Assembly: GCF_036173125.1 (NCBI RefSeq)
Contig: NZ_CP108054.1
Location: 4,588,001 to 4,652,000 of the forward strand
Reading direction: 5' to 3'
DNA from: Streptomyces sp. NBC_00286
Lineage (GTDB): Bacteria; Actinomycetota; Actinomycetes; Streptomycetales; Streptomycetaceae
DNA length: 64,000 nt
The position numbers and the translations under genes are program-made. The notes under the pieces were generated by a model. The model had not been told where the DNA came from. It did not search any database and saw only the letters and a program-made list of their open reading frames with translations. Shown here piece by piece: positions 24,387-33,921 of the stretch (position 1 is the stretch's first letter; each line of letters starts with the position of its first letter).

Positions 24387-25208
24387 ATGGTGCCCCGGCA
24401 GGAAGTGTCCGCCTGGCGCCCGCGTGTCCCGGGTGTCGTGGAGGTGTTCCACGCCCACTTCACCGAGTACGCGTACCCCATGCACGTACACGACGCGTGG
24501 ACCCTGCTGATCGTCGACGACGGCGCCGTACGCTACGACCTCGACCGGCACGAGCACGGCACCCCGCACGACACGGTCACCCTGCTTCCGCCGCACGTGC
24601 CGCACAACGGCTCCCCCGCGACCCCGCACGGCTTCCGCAAGCGCGTCATCTACCTGGACGCGACCCAGCTCGACGAGAGCTTCATCGGCCCGGCGGTGGA
24701 CGGCCCCGACCTGGCGGATCCCGTACTGCGCACGCGAGTTGGGCAACTGCACTCGGCTCTGCGGCAGCCCGGTGACGAGCTGGAGGCCGCGAGCCGACTC
24801 GCGCTCATCGGCGACAGGCTGCGAGGCCACCTGCGCCCCCGGTTGACTGACGACCGGCCGCCACCGGACCACGGCATCGCGCACACCCTGCGCGAACTCC
24901 TCGACGCCCGCCTCGTCCCGGGCATCGCCCTGGACGAGGCCGCGCGGCTCGTGCATGCCCATCCGGCCCATCTGGTACGGGCGTTCAGCGCGGCCTTCGG
25001 TATCGCGCCGCACCAGTACCTGATGTCACGCCGCGTCGACCGCGCCCGCCGGCTGCTCCTCGACGGTCACGCGCCGAGCGAGGTGGCCACGGCGACCGGC
25101 TTCTACGACCAGTCCCATCTGACGCGCCATTTCAAGCGGTTGGTGGGTGTGACCCCGGGGCGCTACCGCGGCAGCTCGCGCATGAGTTCTCGCGTCAGCT
25201 CACGCTGA
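24387..25208 (+). CDS. AraC-family transcriptional regulator
   Basis: The 273-residue protein has an N-terminal cupin (EVFHAHFTEYAYPMHVHD...TLLIVDDGAVRYDLDRH...VTLLPPHVPHNG), with His residues for ligand or metal, and a C-terminal double helix-turn-helix: ALDEAARLVHAHPAHLVRAFSAAFGIAPHQYLMSRRVDRARRLL (in parts, residues about 183-225) and EVATATGFYDQSHLTRHFKRLVGVTPGRYR. The start ATG 24387 has TACGTT six bases upstream, a leaderless arrangement. It probably controls the divergent DUF2000 gene. Its last 46 bases overlap the 3' end of the convergent beta-helix gene. Confidence 0.92.
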   Translation: MVPRQEVSAWRPRVPGVVEVFHAHFTEYAYPMHVHDAWTLLIVDDGAVRYDLDRHEHGTPHDTVTLLPPHVPHNGSPATPHGFRKRVIYLDATQLDESFIGPAVDGPDLADPVLRTRVGQLHSALRQPGDELEAASRLALIGDRLRGHLRPRLTDDRPPPDHGIAHTLRELLDARLVPGIALDEAARLVHAHPAHLVRAFSAAFGIAPHQYLMSRRVDRARRLLLDGHAPSEVATATGFYDQSHLTRHFKRLVGVTPGRYRGSSRMSSRVSSR

Positions 25209-26950
25209 GCCTCGTACAGATTCCGCGGTCGTACGACGTCCGTGGTGTCGTACAGCTCCAGGCGCGTGTGCAGGTCTCCGGCGAAGTCGGGTACGTCGAT
25301 CTGGCCGAACTCGGTGCAGTGGTTGAGGCCGACGGTGACGCTGTACGGGGCCACGCCGTCGATCTTCACCAGGCCGGCCCGGTGGTTCGAGACGCGGATG
25401 TTCCAGTGGGTGAAGCGGGCTCCGAAGAGGGGTCCGGCGCTGTAGTCCCCTCCGTGGCGGCCGGTGTTGTTGACCGTGATGTCGGTGCGGACGTTCGCGA
25501 AGGGCATGCCGCGGTGTGAGTCGAAGGTGCCCATCCGCATATCGCCGCGCGACCAGACGTTGTAGGAGGACAGGCCTTCTACGTTGATGCCGTGGAGCTG
25601 GGTGCCGGACGGCGCCGGGGTCGTGCCCTGCTCGATCGTGAAGTCCTCGATGAGGTTGTCGTGCGAACCCTCGCGGCAGAAGTACGGGTGGTGTGAACCC
25701 CGGCCCGCGACACGGGTGTTGCGTAGGGTGCAGGCCGAGGCCGCCACCAGGCCGAAGCCGTTGTCCATATGGCGTACGACGACGTCGTCGGCCCAGCAGT
25801 CGTACGCGCACTGGAACGTGACGCCGTTGTAGCCCTGGTCGAGGAGGTGCGGCGGCTGCGGCGTCTCGACGGCCTCCAGGGTGAGGCCTTCGACGCCCGC
25901 GCCGGTGAGCGCCGTGACGTGGGTGGTGAGGCGCGGGTCCCACTCGGGGCGTATGTCGAGCGGGAGGGGGCGCTCCAGGGTGACCTTTTTGCCCTGCACG
26001 CGCGCGATGCGCACGGGCCACTCGTAGGGGACGTAACCGGTCAGCTTTGTCTTGTCGTCCCAGTGGTACGCCTCCGGGCCCGGGCCGCCGCCCGCCATGT
26101 GCTCCAGGAGGGTGTGGTCGGTGTCGTCGGCTAATCGGAGCAGGACAAGCCGGCCGGCCTTCAGGTGCTTCGCGTCGGCGACCGTCACCGACCACGAGCC
26201 CCGTCGCGCCGGTGCCACGGTGGTCAGCGTCTCCCACTCGTCCCGACTGTTCCCGGTCCAGCCTTCGAAGGGCCAGGCCTTCGCCCTGATCGCGGTGGCG
26301 AGTGAGTCCCAACGGGCCGTGGGGCAGAGCCAGATGAGTCCGCCCGCCCACGACCACGACGACTTGTCGCCGCCGTAACGCGATCCGTAGAGCCCGATCA
26401 GCTCGGTGAGGTTCTTGGTCGCGTACAGCTTCGTACGGTCGCTGCCGGCGCCGCGCAGGACGACGTTGGAGCAGCCGATGCGGATCAGGTTGTCGATGCG
26501 GTACGTGCCGGGCGGGACTACAACCGTGCCACCGCCGGCCCTTCCGGCGGCGGCGATGGCCCGGTTGATCGCGGGAGCGGAGTCGGTCACGCCGTCCGCC
26601 CTGGCGCCGTACGCGCGGACGTCGGCCACGACGGGGCGCCGGGGGAAGTGCGCCGCCCCGGCGCGGTGACCGGCTCGGCCGACGTACGGGATCTGCGGGT
26701 GCGTGAAGGGGGTTCTCACGAACTCCCGCCAGAGGGCCGGCACTTTGCCCGTACGTTCCCGGGGTACCGCCTGCGGGGAGGTGGCGGCCGCCGCCGGTCC
26801 GTCGGTCACGGCGCCGACGGCCACGGCCGCCGCGCTGTTCAGCAGTGCCCGTCTGGTGATACGCGCGTGCTTGGGGCGCTTCTCGTGTCCCCCAGGGTGC
26901 CCGCGTCGCTTTTCGTGCCTCTCGCCTGACTCCTTTGACTCCTTGCTCAT
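25163..26950 (-). CDS. Tat-exported right-handed beta-helix protein (pectate lyase-like)
   Basis: The 595-residue protein has a charged N-terminus, a Tat signal ITRRALLNSAAAVAVGAV at about residues 31-48, and a mature part beginning near residue 57. DVRAYGARADGVTDSAPAINRAIAAAG (about 108-134) is the opening of pectate-lyase-3/GH28-like beta-helix proteins, followed by GTVVVPPGTYRIDNL and repeated short strands (NVVLRGAGSD, VTFQCAYDCWADDVVVRHMDNG, CTLRNTRVAG). It should act on an extracellular polysaccharide; the substrate is not evident. GGAAGGACG precedes ATG 26950. The 3' end overlaps the AraC gene by 46 bases in the opposite direction. Confidence 0.85.
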   Translation of the reverse strand: MSKESKESGERHEKRRGHPGGHEKRPKHARITRRALLNSAAAVAVGAVTDGPAAAATSPQAVPRERTGKVPALWREFVRTPFTHPQIPYVGRAGHRAGAAHFPRRPVVADVRAYGARADGVTDSAPAINRAIAAAGRAGGGTVVVPPGTYRIDNLIRIGCSNVVLRGAGSDRTKLYATKNLTELIGLYGSRYGGDKSSWSWAGGLIWLCPTARWDSLATAIRAKAWPFEGWTGNSRDEWETLTTVAPARRGSWSVTVADAKHLKAGRLVLLRLADDTDHTLLEHMAGGGPGPEAYHWDDKTKLTGYVPYEWPVRIARVQGKKVTLERPLPLDIRPEWDPRLTTHVTALTGAGVEGLTLEAVETPQPPHLLDQGYNGVTFQCAYDCWADDVVVRHMDNGFGLVAASACTLRNTRVAGRGSHHPYFCREGSHDNLIEDFTIEQGTTPAPSGTQLHGINVEGLSSYNVWSRGDMRMGTFDSHRGMPFANVRTDITVNNTGRHGGDYSAGPLFGARFTHWNIRVSNHRAGLVKIDGVAPYSVTVGLNHCTEFGQIDVPDFAGDLHTRLELYDTTDVVRPRNLYEAQRELTRELMRELPR

Positions 26951-27095
26951 GTACGCACGTCCTTCCAGGGATGGGTATTTCCATGGATGTGAACGACGTT
27001 CAGAATTGCGCCGGCGGTGAGCATGCCATGGGGCCCCAGAGCAGGGAAGAGGGCGTGCAGCGGTTAATCGATGGTTGATCGACCGAAACCAGGCG

Positions 27096-27596
27096 TCAGT
27101 TGGCGGGGCGCTGAGTCAGGTGAGTGAACGCGTCCAGGTTGCGGGTCGATTCGCCGCGCGAGACCCGCCAGGCGTACTCCTTGCGGATCGCGGACGCGAA
27201 ACCGAGCTCAAGGAGGGTGTTGAAACCGCCGTCGGCTGCCTCCAGGACCGATCCGAGCAGCCGGTCGATCTCCTCGGATGTGACGGCGGCCAGGGGGAGT
27301 TTTCCGGTCACATAGACGTCGCCGAGCGGGTCGACGGCGTAACTGACGCCATAGAGCTTGAGGTTGCGCTCCAGGAGCCAGCGGTGGACGCCGGACTCGT
27401 TCTCGTCGGGGTGCCGGATCACGAAGGCGTTGAGGGACAGGGAGTGTCTGCCGACGATCAGGGAGACGGTCGTGGACAGCTTGCGGGTGCCGGGGAGCTT
27501 CACCACGTAGGTGCCGGGTTCGGGGCTTTCCCACTCCAGTTCGGCGTCCTTGAGGAACGCCTCGACGACCTGTGCGGCCTGCCGTTCGTCAGCCAT
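27096..27596 (-). CDS. YbjN-domain protein
   Basis: The 166-residue protein ([23 protein letters not shown]...[23 protein letters not shown]...[13 protein letters not shown]...[32 protein letters not shown]) matches actinobacterial YbjN/type III secretion chaperone-like fold proteins. Biochemical role unknown. Its ATG overlaps the mshA stop by eight bases, so it is translated together with mshA, an arrangement I recall as conserved in actinobacteria. Confidence 0.88.
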   Translation of the reverse strand: MADERQAAQVVEAFLKDAELEWESPEPGTYVVKLPGTRKLSTTVSLIVGRHSLSLNAFVIRHPDENESGVHRWLLERNLKLYGVSYAVDPLGDVYVTGKLPLAAVTSEEIDRLLGSVLEAADGGFNTLLELGFASAIRKEYAWRVSRGESTRNLDAFTHLTQRPAN

Positions 27597-28926
27597 GGTG
27601 GGAGCGTACGCGACGGCGGTGGTCGTGGACGGCGGCCGTGTAGACGTCCGCGGTGGCCGAGGCCGCGGTGTTCCAGCCGAAGGACTTGGCGTGCCAGGCG
27701 GCTGCCTCGCCCATCCGCTCCGGGAGCGCGGGATTGTCGGCGAAATCGCGCAGCACGCGCGCGTAGTCGGCAGGGTCGTGACCGGGGACCAAAAAGCCCG
27801 TCTCCTTGTCGCGTACGGCGACGGGGAGTCCGCCCACGGCGGCCGCGAGCACCGGAGTGCCGGTCGCCTGCGCCTCTATGGCGACGAGCCCGAACGACTC
27901 ACTGTAGGAGGGCATCACGAGCACGGAGGCGGCCCGGAACCAGTCCGCCAGCTTGTCCTGGCCGACGGGCGGGCGGAACCAGACGACGTCGGCGATACCC
28001 AGGCGGGCGGCGAGTTTCTGCAGGCCTTCAGGCTTGGCGAGTCCGCTGCCGCTCGGACCGCCCACTACAGGGACCACGATTTTCGAGCGGAGCTCGGGGC
28101 GCTCCTGAAGGAGGACGGCCACCGCGCGCAGCAGTACATCGGGGGCCTTCAGGGGCTGGATGCGGCCCGCGAAGAGGGGGATCAGGGCGTCCTGCGGGAG
28201 CCCGAGACGGGCGCGGGCGGCGGCGCGGCCGTCGGCGGGGCGGAAGCGGTCGAGGTTCACGCCGGGGTGGACGACCGCGACCTTGCCGGGGTCGGCGTCG
28301 TAGTGGCGTACGAGTTCGTCGGCCTCTTCGGAGGTGTTGGCGATGAGGCGGTCGGCGGCGCGGACGATCTGGGTCTCGCCGATGACGCGGGCGGTCGGCT
28401 CGGGGGTGTCGCCCTCGGCCAGGGCGGCGTTCTTGACCTTCGCCATGGTGTGCATGGCGTGCACCAGGGGGGCGCCCCAGCGTTCGGCGGCCAGCCAGCC
28501 GACGTGGCCGGAGAGCCAGTAGTGCGAGTGCACCAGGTCGTAGTAGCCGGGGCGGTGACCGGCCCAGGCCTGCATCACGCCGTGCGTGAAGGCGCACAGC
28601 TGGGCGGGCAGGTCCTCCTTGGCGAGGCCTTCGTAGGGGCCGGCGTCGACGTGGCGTACGAGGACGCCGGGCGCGAGTTCCACCTTGGGCGGCAGGCCGC
28701 CGGTGGTCGCGCGCGTGAAGATCTCGACCTCGATGTTGATCGCGGCGAGGCGCTGGGCCAGCTCCACGATGTAGACGTTCATGCCGCCGGCGTCGCCCGT
28801 GCCGGGCTGGTGCAGTGGCGAGGTGTGCACGGAGAGCATCGCGACGCGGCGTGGCCTGCGGTGCAGCCTGAGCCTCGGGGGTGCCGCCGGAGAGCGGCGC
28901 CCGAGCCTGCTCACGTACTGGCTCAC
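27589..28926 (-). CDS. mshA: D-inositol-3-phosphate glycosyltransferase (mycothiol synthesis)
   Basis: The 445-residue GT4 enzyme transfers GlcNAc from UDP-GlcNAc to inositol-3-phosphate, the first step of mycothiol synthesis. Marks: [26 protein letters not shown] near the N-terminus, [57 protein letters not shown] and the donor motif [25 protein letters not shown]. Start GTG 28926 follows GGAGGAACGCC. The first 25 residues ([22 protein letters not shown]) are a basic extension. It forms an operon with the overlapping YbjN gene. Confidence 0.95.
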   Translation of the reverse strand: MSQYVSRLGRRSPAAPPRLRLHRRPRRVAMLSVHTSPLHQPGTGDAGGMNVYIVELAQRLAAINIEVEIFTRATTGGLPPKVELAPGVLVRHVDAGPYEGLAKEDLPAQLCAFTHGVMQAWAGHRPGYYDLVHSHYWLSGHVGWLAAERWGAPLVHAMHTMAKVKNAALAEGDTPEPTARVIGETQIVRAADRLIANTSEEADELVRHYDADPGKVAVVHPGVNLDRFRPADGRAAARARLGLPQDALIPLFAGRIQPLKAPDVLLRAVAVLLQERPELRSKIVVPVVGGPSGSGLAKPEGLQKLAARLGIADVVWFRPPVGQDKLADWFRAASVLVMPSYSESFGLVAIEAQATGTPVLAAAVGGLPVAVRDKETGFLVPGHDPADYARVLRDFADNPALPERMGEAAAWHAKSFGWNTAASATADVYTAAVHDHRRRVRSHHG

Positions 28927-29129
28927 GTGGCGTTCCTCCTTGCTGCGGGCATGCCTGACCGGAGGACCTGGAGTGCCCTCCAATGCCGGAACACCGGAGC
29001 CCCCCGTTCCATTTCCTCTTTGCCGAAACATTGCCGAATCTCGCTCAACCGTTCGACGCTGCCGTGCGTAGACGTGGTGGCGGACACACCCAGGGCTCGC
29101 TGTCAGTGCCGCCCCCTAACCTCGTACGC

Positions 29130-29939
29130 ATGACATCCCGCGCCCCCGCCCCCGTGGGAACGGTGACGCGCGGGACGACCAACCCCAACCGGCTGCGGCG
29201 CATGGACCGCTGGATCGCCGCCGTGCACGGCGCCGAACTGCGCCGGGCCGGCGAGGCGGTGGCCGTCGACCTCGGTTACGGGGCCGCGCACTGGACCCCG
29301 GCGGAGCTCCTCCAGCGGCTGCGCACCGTCGCTCCACGCACGCGCGTGGTCGGTGTCGAGATCGATCCGGCCCGGGTCGCGGCGGCGCTGCCCTACGAGC
29401 GCGAAGGGCTCGCCTTCCGGCACGGCGGCTTCGAGATCCCGCTCCCGGAGCGGCCCTCGCTGATCCGCGCGGCGAACGTGCTGCGTCAGTACGAGGAGGC
29501 GGAGGTCGCCGGCGTCTGGGCGCGACTGTGCGCCCGCCTCGCGCCGGCGTGCGCCAACTCGCGCGGGGGGCTCCTCGTCGAGGGCACCTGCGACGAGATC
29601 GGCCGACGGCACGTCTGGGTCGCGCTCGGCGCCGAGGGCCCGCGCACCGTCACGTTCGCCACCCGCCTCGGCTCCCTGGACCGCCCCTCCGACCTGGCCG
29701 AACGGCTCCCCAAGGCGCTCATCCACCGCAACGTCCCGGGTGAACCGGTGCACGCCTTCCTGCGCGACTTCGACCGCGCCTGGGCGGCAGCAGCGCCGTA
29801 CGCCTCGTACGGCGTCCGGCAGCGCTGGATACGGGCCGTACGCGATCTGTCGGCCGACTGGCCGGTCACGGACGGCGTGACGCGCTGGCGACAGGGCGAA
29901 GTGACCGTGCGGTGGGGGGCGTTGGCGCCTCGGGGGTAG
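29130..29939 (+). CDS. SAM-dependent class I methyltransferase
   Basis: The 269-residue protein has a Rossmann methyltransferase core: AVAVDLGYGAAHWTPAELL (motif I, DLGYG), RVVGVEIDPARVAAAL (motif II) and RAANVLRQYEEAEVAGVWARL (motif IV region). The substrate is unknown. Start ATG 29130 has TAACCT seven bases upstream (29117-29122) and no ribosome site, so a leaderless mRNA is likely. The gene is divergent from mshA, 203 bases apart. A 44-base tandem array begins 42 bases past its stop codon. Confidence 0.85.
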   Translation: MTSRAPAPVGTVTRGTTNPNRLRRMDRWIAAVHGAELRRAGEAVAVDLGYGAAHWTPAELLQRLRTVAPRTRVVGVEIDPARVAAALPYEREGLAFRHGGFEIPLPERPSLIRAANVLRQYEEAEVAGVWARLCARLAPACANSRGGLLVEGTCDEIGRRHVWVALGAEGPRTVTFATRLGSLDRPSDLAERLPKALIHRNVPGEPVHAFLRDFDRAWAAAAPYASYGVRQRWIRAVRDLSADWPVTDGVTRWRQGEVTVRWGALAPRG

Positions 29940-30482
29940 TCACGGCTGCCGTGGCCCGCGCCTTCTGGTGAGCCCGCGGCCGTGAACCGGCGTGCGGTGG
30001 TGCGACGATGCGGCAGCCCGCGCCCGTAGACCGGCATGCGGTGATGCGACAGCCCGCACCTGTGAACCGGCCTGCGGTGACGCGACGATGCGGCAGCCCG
30101 CACCCGTGAACCGGCCTGCGGTGACGCGACGATGCGGCAGCCCGCACCCGTGAACCGGCCTGCGGTGACGCGATGACGCGATGAGGCGGCGCGGTGGCGC
30201 GGTGGCGCGGTGATGCCGCGGGAAGGATCTCCGGCAGCAGCGGGAACGATCTCCGTGAGTCGTTCGTCACATGGGCGGGGAGATCATTGTCGAGTGGGCA
30301 CGAGTGGGCAGGACCCGAGGGGAGTTGCCGAGTGGGCGGCGGCCTGAGGGGAGTTGAGGGAGGCGGCCTGTGGGGAGTTGGGGGAGTTCGCGTCTGCCTC
30401 TGTCGGATTGCGGGGCGCCATGGCACCATCCCCCGAGGCATCCGTAAGTTACTGACGGTAAATCAGCTTTGGGGAGCGGAGT
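29940..30482. other. Repeat-filled gap upstream of the NlpC/P60 gene
   Basis: After the 44-base array (29982-30185) come GCGGTGGC slippage repeats, and a 24-base unit GCGGCCTGAGGGGAGTTGAG in two tandem copies at about 30336-30386. The last 60 bases (CCGTAAGTTACTGACGGTAAATC) are less GC-rich and probably hold the promoter of the NlpC/P60 gene. I looked for a ydaO-type riboswitch and did not find one. Confidence 0.55.
29982..30185. repeat. 44-bp tandem repeat array, about five copies
   Basis: The unit GTGAACCGGCCTGCGGTGAC... begins at 29982, 30026, 30062, 30106 and 30150. Four spacings are 44 bases; the second copy is 36 because it lacks GATGCGGC. Copies 3-5 are almost identical, so expansion is recent. 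No spacers are present, so it is not CRISPR. Confidence 0.9.
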
Positions 30483-31559
30483 ATGGGAGCGGGCAAGCGG
30501 AGCCTGACCACGGTGACCATGGCCCTGGCCTGCGCGGCGGCCATCATGGCCGCGCCCGGGGTGGCGTACGCGGATCCGACACCGAGCCCGGCACCACGAT
30601 CTCCGTCCTCAACGCCCGCGAGCACCAAGGACCTTGAGGCGATCCGCAAGAAGCTGGACAAGCTCTACCACGACGCCGCGGTCGCCACGGACGCGTACAA
30701 CGCGGCGGAGGAGAAGGCCGACAAGCAGTCCGCCCAGATCGTCGAGCTGGCCCGCGCGATCGTCCAGGGCCAGGCGAAGCTGGACAAGTTGAAGGACCGG
30801 GCGGGTGCGGCGGCCCGCGCCCAGTACCGCAGCGGCGGACTGCCGCCCGAGGCGGAACTGATGCTCAGCGACAACCCGCAGCAGTATCTGGACGGCGCGG
30901 GCCGGGTGCGCCAGGGCGAGCGGGCGACCAAGAGCCTGCTCGCCGAACTGGCCCGTACGCAGAAGGACTTGAAGCAGTACGCGAAGGACGCCTCCGCCCA
31001 GTGGCAGAAGCTGGAGGGCAACCGCAAGGCCAAGGCCGAGGCGAAGAAGAAGGTCAAGAAGCAGATCGCCGCCGCCGAGAAGCTCGAGTCGGAGCTGGAG
31101 GAGGACGAGAAGGAGCGGCTGGCCGAGCTGGAGCGGGAGGCCGCGGCCAAGGCGCAGACGGCCTGGCTGGATTCCGGCGTACTCGATGACGTCAAGGGCG
31201 AGGCGACGGCGTCGGGCAAGAAGGCCGTGGAGTACGCGACGGAGCAGCTGGGCAAACAGTACGAATGGGGCGCCGAGGGCCCGAAGACGTTCGACTGCTC
31301 CGGCCTGACCTTGCAGGCATGGGCGGCGGCAGGCCAGGCCATCCCGCGTACGTCGCAGGAGCAGTGGAAGCAGCTCGACCGTGTCGACATCAAGGACATG
31401 CGCCCGGGCGACCTCATCATCTACAACTCCGACGCCAGCCATGTGGCGATGTACATAGGCGACGGCGCGATGATCCACGCCCCACGGCCGGGGCGGACGG
31501 TGACGGTCGCGGGTGCGGGATCCATGCCGATCCTGGGGGTCGTGCGTCCGGCTGCGTGA
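30483..31559 (+). CDS. Secreted NlpC/P60 peptidoglycan endopeptidase with coiled coil
   Basis: The 358-residue protein has a Sec signal (MGAGKRSLTTVTMALACAAAIMAAPGVAYA), a long coiled coil (residues about 48-230, Lys/Glu/Ala rich) and a C-terminal NlpC/P60 domain with catalytic Cys in KTFDCSGLTLQAWA, His in DASHVAMYIGDG and His in MIHAPRPG. Such RipA-like hydrolases cleave D-iGlu-mDAP type bonds in peptidoglycan, and the coiled coil regulates access. ATG 30483 follows GGGGAGCGGAGT. The preceding gap is filled with repeats. Confidence 0.93.
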   Translation: MGAGKRSLTTVTMALACAAAIMAAPGVAYADPTPSPAPRSPSSTPASTKDLEAIRKKLDKLYHDAAVATDAYNAAEEKADKQSAQIVELARAIVQGQAKLDKLKDRAGAAARAQYRSGGLPPEAELMLSDNPQQYLDGAGRVRQGERATKSLLAELARTQKDLKQYAKDASAQWQKLEGNRKAKAEAKKKVKKQIAAAEKLESELEEDEKERLAELEREAAAKAQTAWLDSGVLDDVKGEATASGKKAVEYATEQLGKQYEWGAEGPKTFDCSGLTLQAWAAAGQAIPRTSQEQWKQLDRVDIKDMRPGDLIIYNSDASHVAMYIGDGAMIHAPRPGRTVTVAGAGSMPILGVVRPAA

Positions 31560-31886
31560 GGGACCGTGAGGGACGCGCGTGACGTGAAGGTGCGGACGGC
31601 GGTCGCTGCCGCAACTCCCTCCCATAACCGCTGATACGTGACGCATCCCACGTGACGTGCAGCACGTTCCGGGGCCCGGATCAACCCTGGCAACGTGACG
31701 TTCGTCATCACCTGGAGAGCCGACCGATGTCCAAATCCGTTAGGGGATGCGGCATATGACGGGGGCCGTTTTGCGTACCGATCGCTTTACGCCATTCCTT
31801 TGTGGCCACCGCTGACGCTATGGTCCCGGTCGGTGGGCTAGACCTTGTCCCACCGTGCCCTCGGGGGGAGGGAAGGAACCAAGACG
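31560..31886. other. Gap between the NlpC/P60 and phosphatase genes
   Basis: No gene is seen in these 327 bases. ACGTGACG-type words recur at about 31577, 31637, 31651 and 31694, and the segment 31725-31800 is relatively AT-rich, a likely promoter zone for the phosphatase gene. Confidence 0.5.
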
Positions 31887-33227
31887 ATGCCCGTACCCGT
31901 ACCGCGGCAGAGAGCGATCCCGGCCGTGGAAGGTGGTCAGGCTCGCGCCGCCTCCAGAATCGGCGCCACGGCCGGCACCGCGTCCACAGCGGGCGCCTCG
32001 GCCGCCCAGGCGCCGTCCTCGGCCATGCGCAACGCCGGTGAACCGGCCGGCAGCACCTCGCTGACGCTGCTCGTGATCGAGGACGACCCGGCCGGTTCGC
32101 TGAGCGTGCCCGAGCTGCTCGACTCGGCCGGCAAGCCGATCCGGGTCCGTACCGCGCGCAACCTCACCGAGGCCGAGCGGCTGCTCACCGACGACGTCCA
32201 CTGCATCCTGCTCGACCTCGCGCTGCCGGCGCCCGGCCGGGCCGTAGAGGGCGACGACGAGCTGGCCACGCTCAAGCACGTACTTCGGCTCGCGCCCCGG
32301 CACGCCGTCCTCGCGCTCACCGCGTCCGGGGACGCCGAACGCGGTGCTGAGGCGGTGCGCGTCGGCGCCCAGGACTACCTCTTCCGCGATGAGCTGGACG
32401 GCCGGCTGCTCAGCCGCGCGATCCGGTACGCGGTGGAGCGCAAGCGGTCGGACACCGCCGAGCGCAAGCTCGCCGAGGGCCGGGTGCGTGCCCAGGAGAA
32501 CCGCCGCCTGCATCGCGGGCTGCTGCCCAATCCCCTCCTGGAGGGCTCCTCACTGCGGTTCGCCGCGCGCTACCGGCCCGGCCGCTCGCGCGCACTGCTC
32601 GGGGGCGACTTCTACGACACCGTGCGCACTCCGGACGGCACCGTGCACGCCATGATCGGCGACGTCTGCGGGCATGGCCCCGACGAGGCGGCGCTCGGCG
32701 TGGAGCTGCGCATCGCCTGGCGCGCGCTCACGCTGGCCGGGCTGTGCGGCGACGAGCTGCTCGGCACGCTCCAGCAGGTCCTGGAGCACGAGCGGGACAA
32801 CGACGAGATCTTCGCGACGCTCTGCACGGTCGACATCGCACCGGACGGCCGCCGCGCCGGCCTGTGCCTGGCCGGACACCCCACCCCGCTGATCGCCCGC
32901 TCCGGCCACGTCGCCGAACTGCTCCCGTACGAGAGCGGCGGCCCGGCCCTCGGCCTGCTGCCGAACGCCCGCTGGCCGCGCCGGCAGGTGGAGTTGGGCG
33001 GCGCGTGGAGCCTGATGCTCTACACGGACGGCCTGATAGAGGGCCATATCGGCGCCGGCAAGGAACGGCTCGGCCAGGAGGGAATGGTCGACATGGTCCG
33101 CCGCCAGCTGGCCAAGGGCCTGAGCGGCGAGGAACTCCTTACAGCGGCCGTGAACGAGGTCCGCGACCTCAACGGCGGGGAACTGACGGACGACGTGGCG
33201 GTACTGCTGCTGGAACGCCGGCTATGA
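31887..33227 (+). CDS. Receiver-domain SpoIIE/PP2C-type serine phosphatase
   Basis: The 446-residue protein has a disordered N-terminus, a receiver-like domain (LTLLVIEDDPAGSLSVPELL; acceptor Asp in HCILLDLALP; ALTASGDAE; AQDYLFRDEL), a linking helix, and a SpoIIE/RsbU phosphatase domain with GGDFYDTV, MIGDVCGHGPDEAALG, LYTDGLIEG and LTDDVAVLLLER holding the metal-binding Asp residues. RsbU-like phosphatases activate anti-anti-sigma factors, so a role in a partner-switching pathway is likely. ATG 31887 follows GGAAGGAACC. A degenerate repeat array begins at its 3' end. Confidence 0.9.
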   Translation: MPVPVPRQRAIPAVEGGQARAASRIGATAGTASTAGASAAQAPSSAMRNAGEPAGSTSLTLLVIEDDPAGSLSVPELLDSAGKPIRVRTARNLTEAERLLTDDVHCILLDLALPAPGRAVEGDDELATLKHVLRLAPRHAVLALTASGDAERGAEAVRVGAQDYLFRDELDGRLLSRAIRYAVERKRSDTAERKLAEGRVRAQENRRLHRGLLPNPLLEGSSLRFAARYRPGRSRALLGGDFYDTVRTPDGTVHAMIGDVCGHGPDEAALGVELRIAWRALTLAGLCGDELLGTLQQVLEHERDNDEIFATLCTVDIAPDGRRAGLCLAGHPTPLIARSGHVAELLPYESGGPALGLLPNARWPRRQVELGGAWSLMLYTDGLIEGHIGAGKERLGQEGMVDMVRRQLAKGLSGEELLTAAVNEVRDLNGGELTDDVAVLLLERRL

Positions 33228-33425
33228 GCCGCGTACGCCTGCGGGGGTCGGCACTGGCGGTAAGCCACGTACGCCTGCCCTGGTCAGCACCGCCCGTAAA
33301 CCACGTACGGCCTGTGCTGGAACGCCAGCCGTAAGCCGCGTACGCCCTGGGTCAGCGCCGACGGTAAGCCACGTACGCCTGCCTGGGTCAGTGCCAGCTC
33401 GCTGGCAGCCGCGTACGCGTGCCGC
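33205..33425. repeat. Degenerate tandem repeats derived from the phosphatase gene end
   Basis: About five units of 33-40 bases share GCCRCGTACGCCTG...GGTCAGC...GGTAA. One unit, CTGGAACGCCAGCCGTAAGC at about 33317, closely copies the last codons of the phosphatase gene (CTGGAACGCCGGCTATGAGC). The array therefore looks like duplications of the gene 3' end and fills the gap to the DUF2516 gene. Confidence 0.75.
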
Positions 33426-33443
33426 AACGTCCGCCGTTATGCC

Positions 33444-33797
33444 TCAGCGTCCGCCGTTATAAGGCCCGTACGGACCGTCGCTGCTGCTGCCCCCGCGACG
33501 GCCGCCTCCTCCGCCACCCGAGACCTGCTTGATCGCGGGGCGTACGTCCACGAAGAAGACGATCGTCGCGATGAGGCCGGCGATCTGCAGGAAAAGGATC
33601 GGCACCAGGAGGTTCACGGCCACCGTGACGCCGAGAATGATCAGCCAGAACGGCTTGGTCTTCTTGTCCGCGGCGCGGTACGCGTCCTCGCGGGCCATCG
33701 CTGCCAGCACAAGCGCCGCCACGGCGAGCACCAGCATGGCGAGGAAGAGCAGCGACATGAAGCCGCCGAATGCCGTCATCAGCACTGTGCCCACCAC
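33444..33797 (-). CDS. DUF2516 membrane protein
   Basis: The 117-residue protein has three hydrophobic helices (SLLFLAMLVLAVAALVLAAMA, FWLIILGVTVAVNLLVPILF and IAGLIATIVFFVDVRPAI) and the typical family phrase AREDAYRAADKKTKPFW between helices 1 and 2, then a Gly-rich tail ending GPYGPYNGGR. DUF2516 is actinobacterial and uncharacterised. It follows the HBHA-like gene and XRE gene on the same strand, a conserved order in streptomycetes, but a terminator precedes it. Confidence 0.9.
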   Translation of the reverse strand: MVGTVLMTAFGGFMSLLFLAMLVLAVAALVLAAMAREDAYRAADKKTKPFWLIILGVTVAVNLLVPILFLQIAGLIATIVFFVDVRPAIKQVSGGGGGGRRGGSSSDGPYGPYNGGR

Positions 33798-33840
33798 CCG
33801 TGTCGAGTCGTCTCTACGCCGTCACCGTACCCGCAGAACG

Positions 33841-33876
33841 CGTCGGGGACTCCGATAGTGCCCGGAGTCCCCGACG
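33841..33876 (-). terminator. Strong terminator after the HBHA-like gene
   Basis: CGTCGGGGACTCCG (33841-33854) and CGGAGTCCCCGACG (33863-33876) form a perfect 14-bp stem with an eight-base loop, 46 bases after the stop of the minus-strand HBHA-like gene. Confidence 0.9.
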
Positions 33877-33921
33877 GTTCTTGCGTTGGTGAATCTGTGT
33901 TTACGTCCCTACACGCCGCGC

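Noticed and set aside
29982..30185. Regular repeats considered as a CRISPR array
   Set aside because: Units are directly abutting with no spacers, and no cas genes are present.
30390..30482. Possible ydaO (c-di-AMP) riboswitch before the NlpC/P60 gene, as known for cell-wall hydrolases
   Set aside because: I could not find the conserved core or pairing pattern; a covariance-model scan would be needed to be sure.
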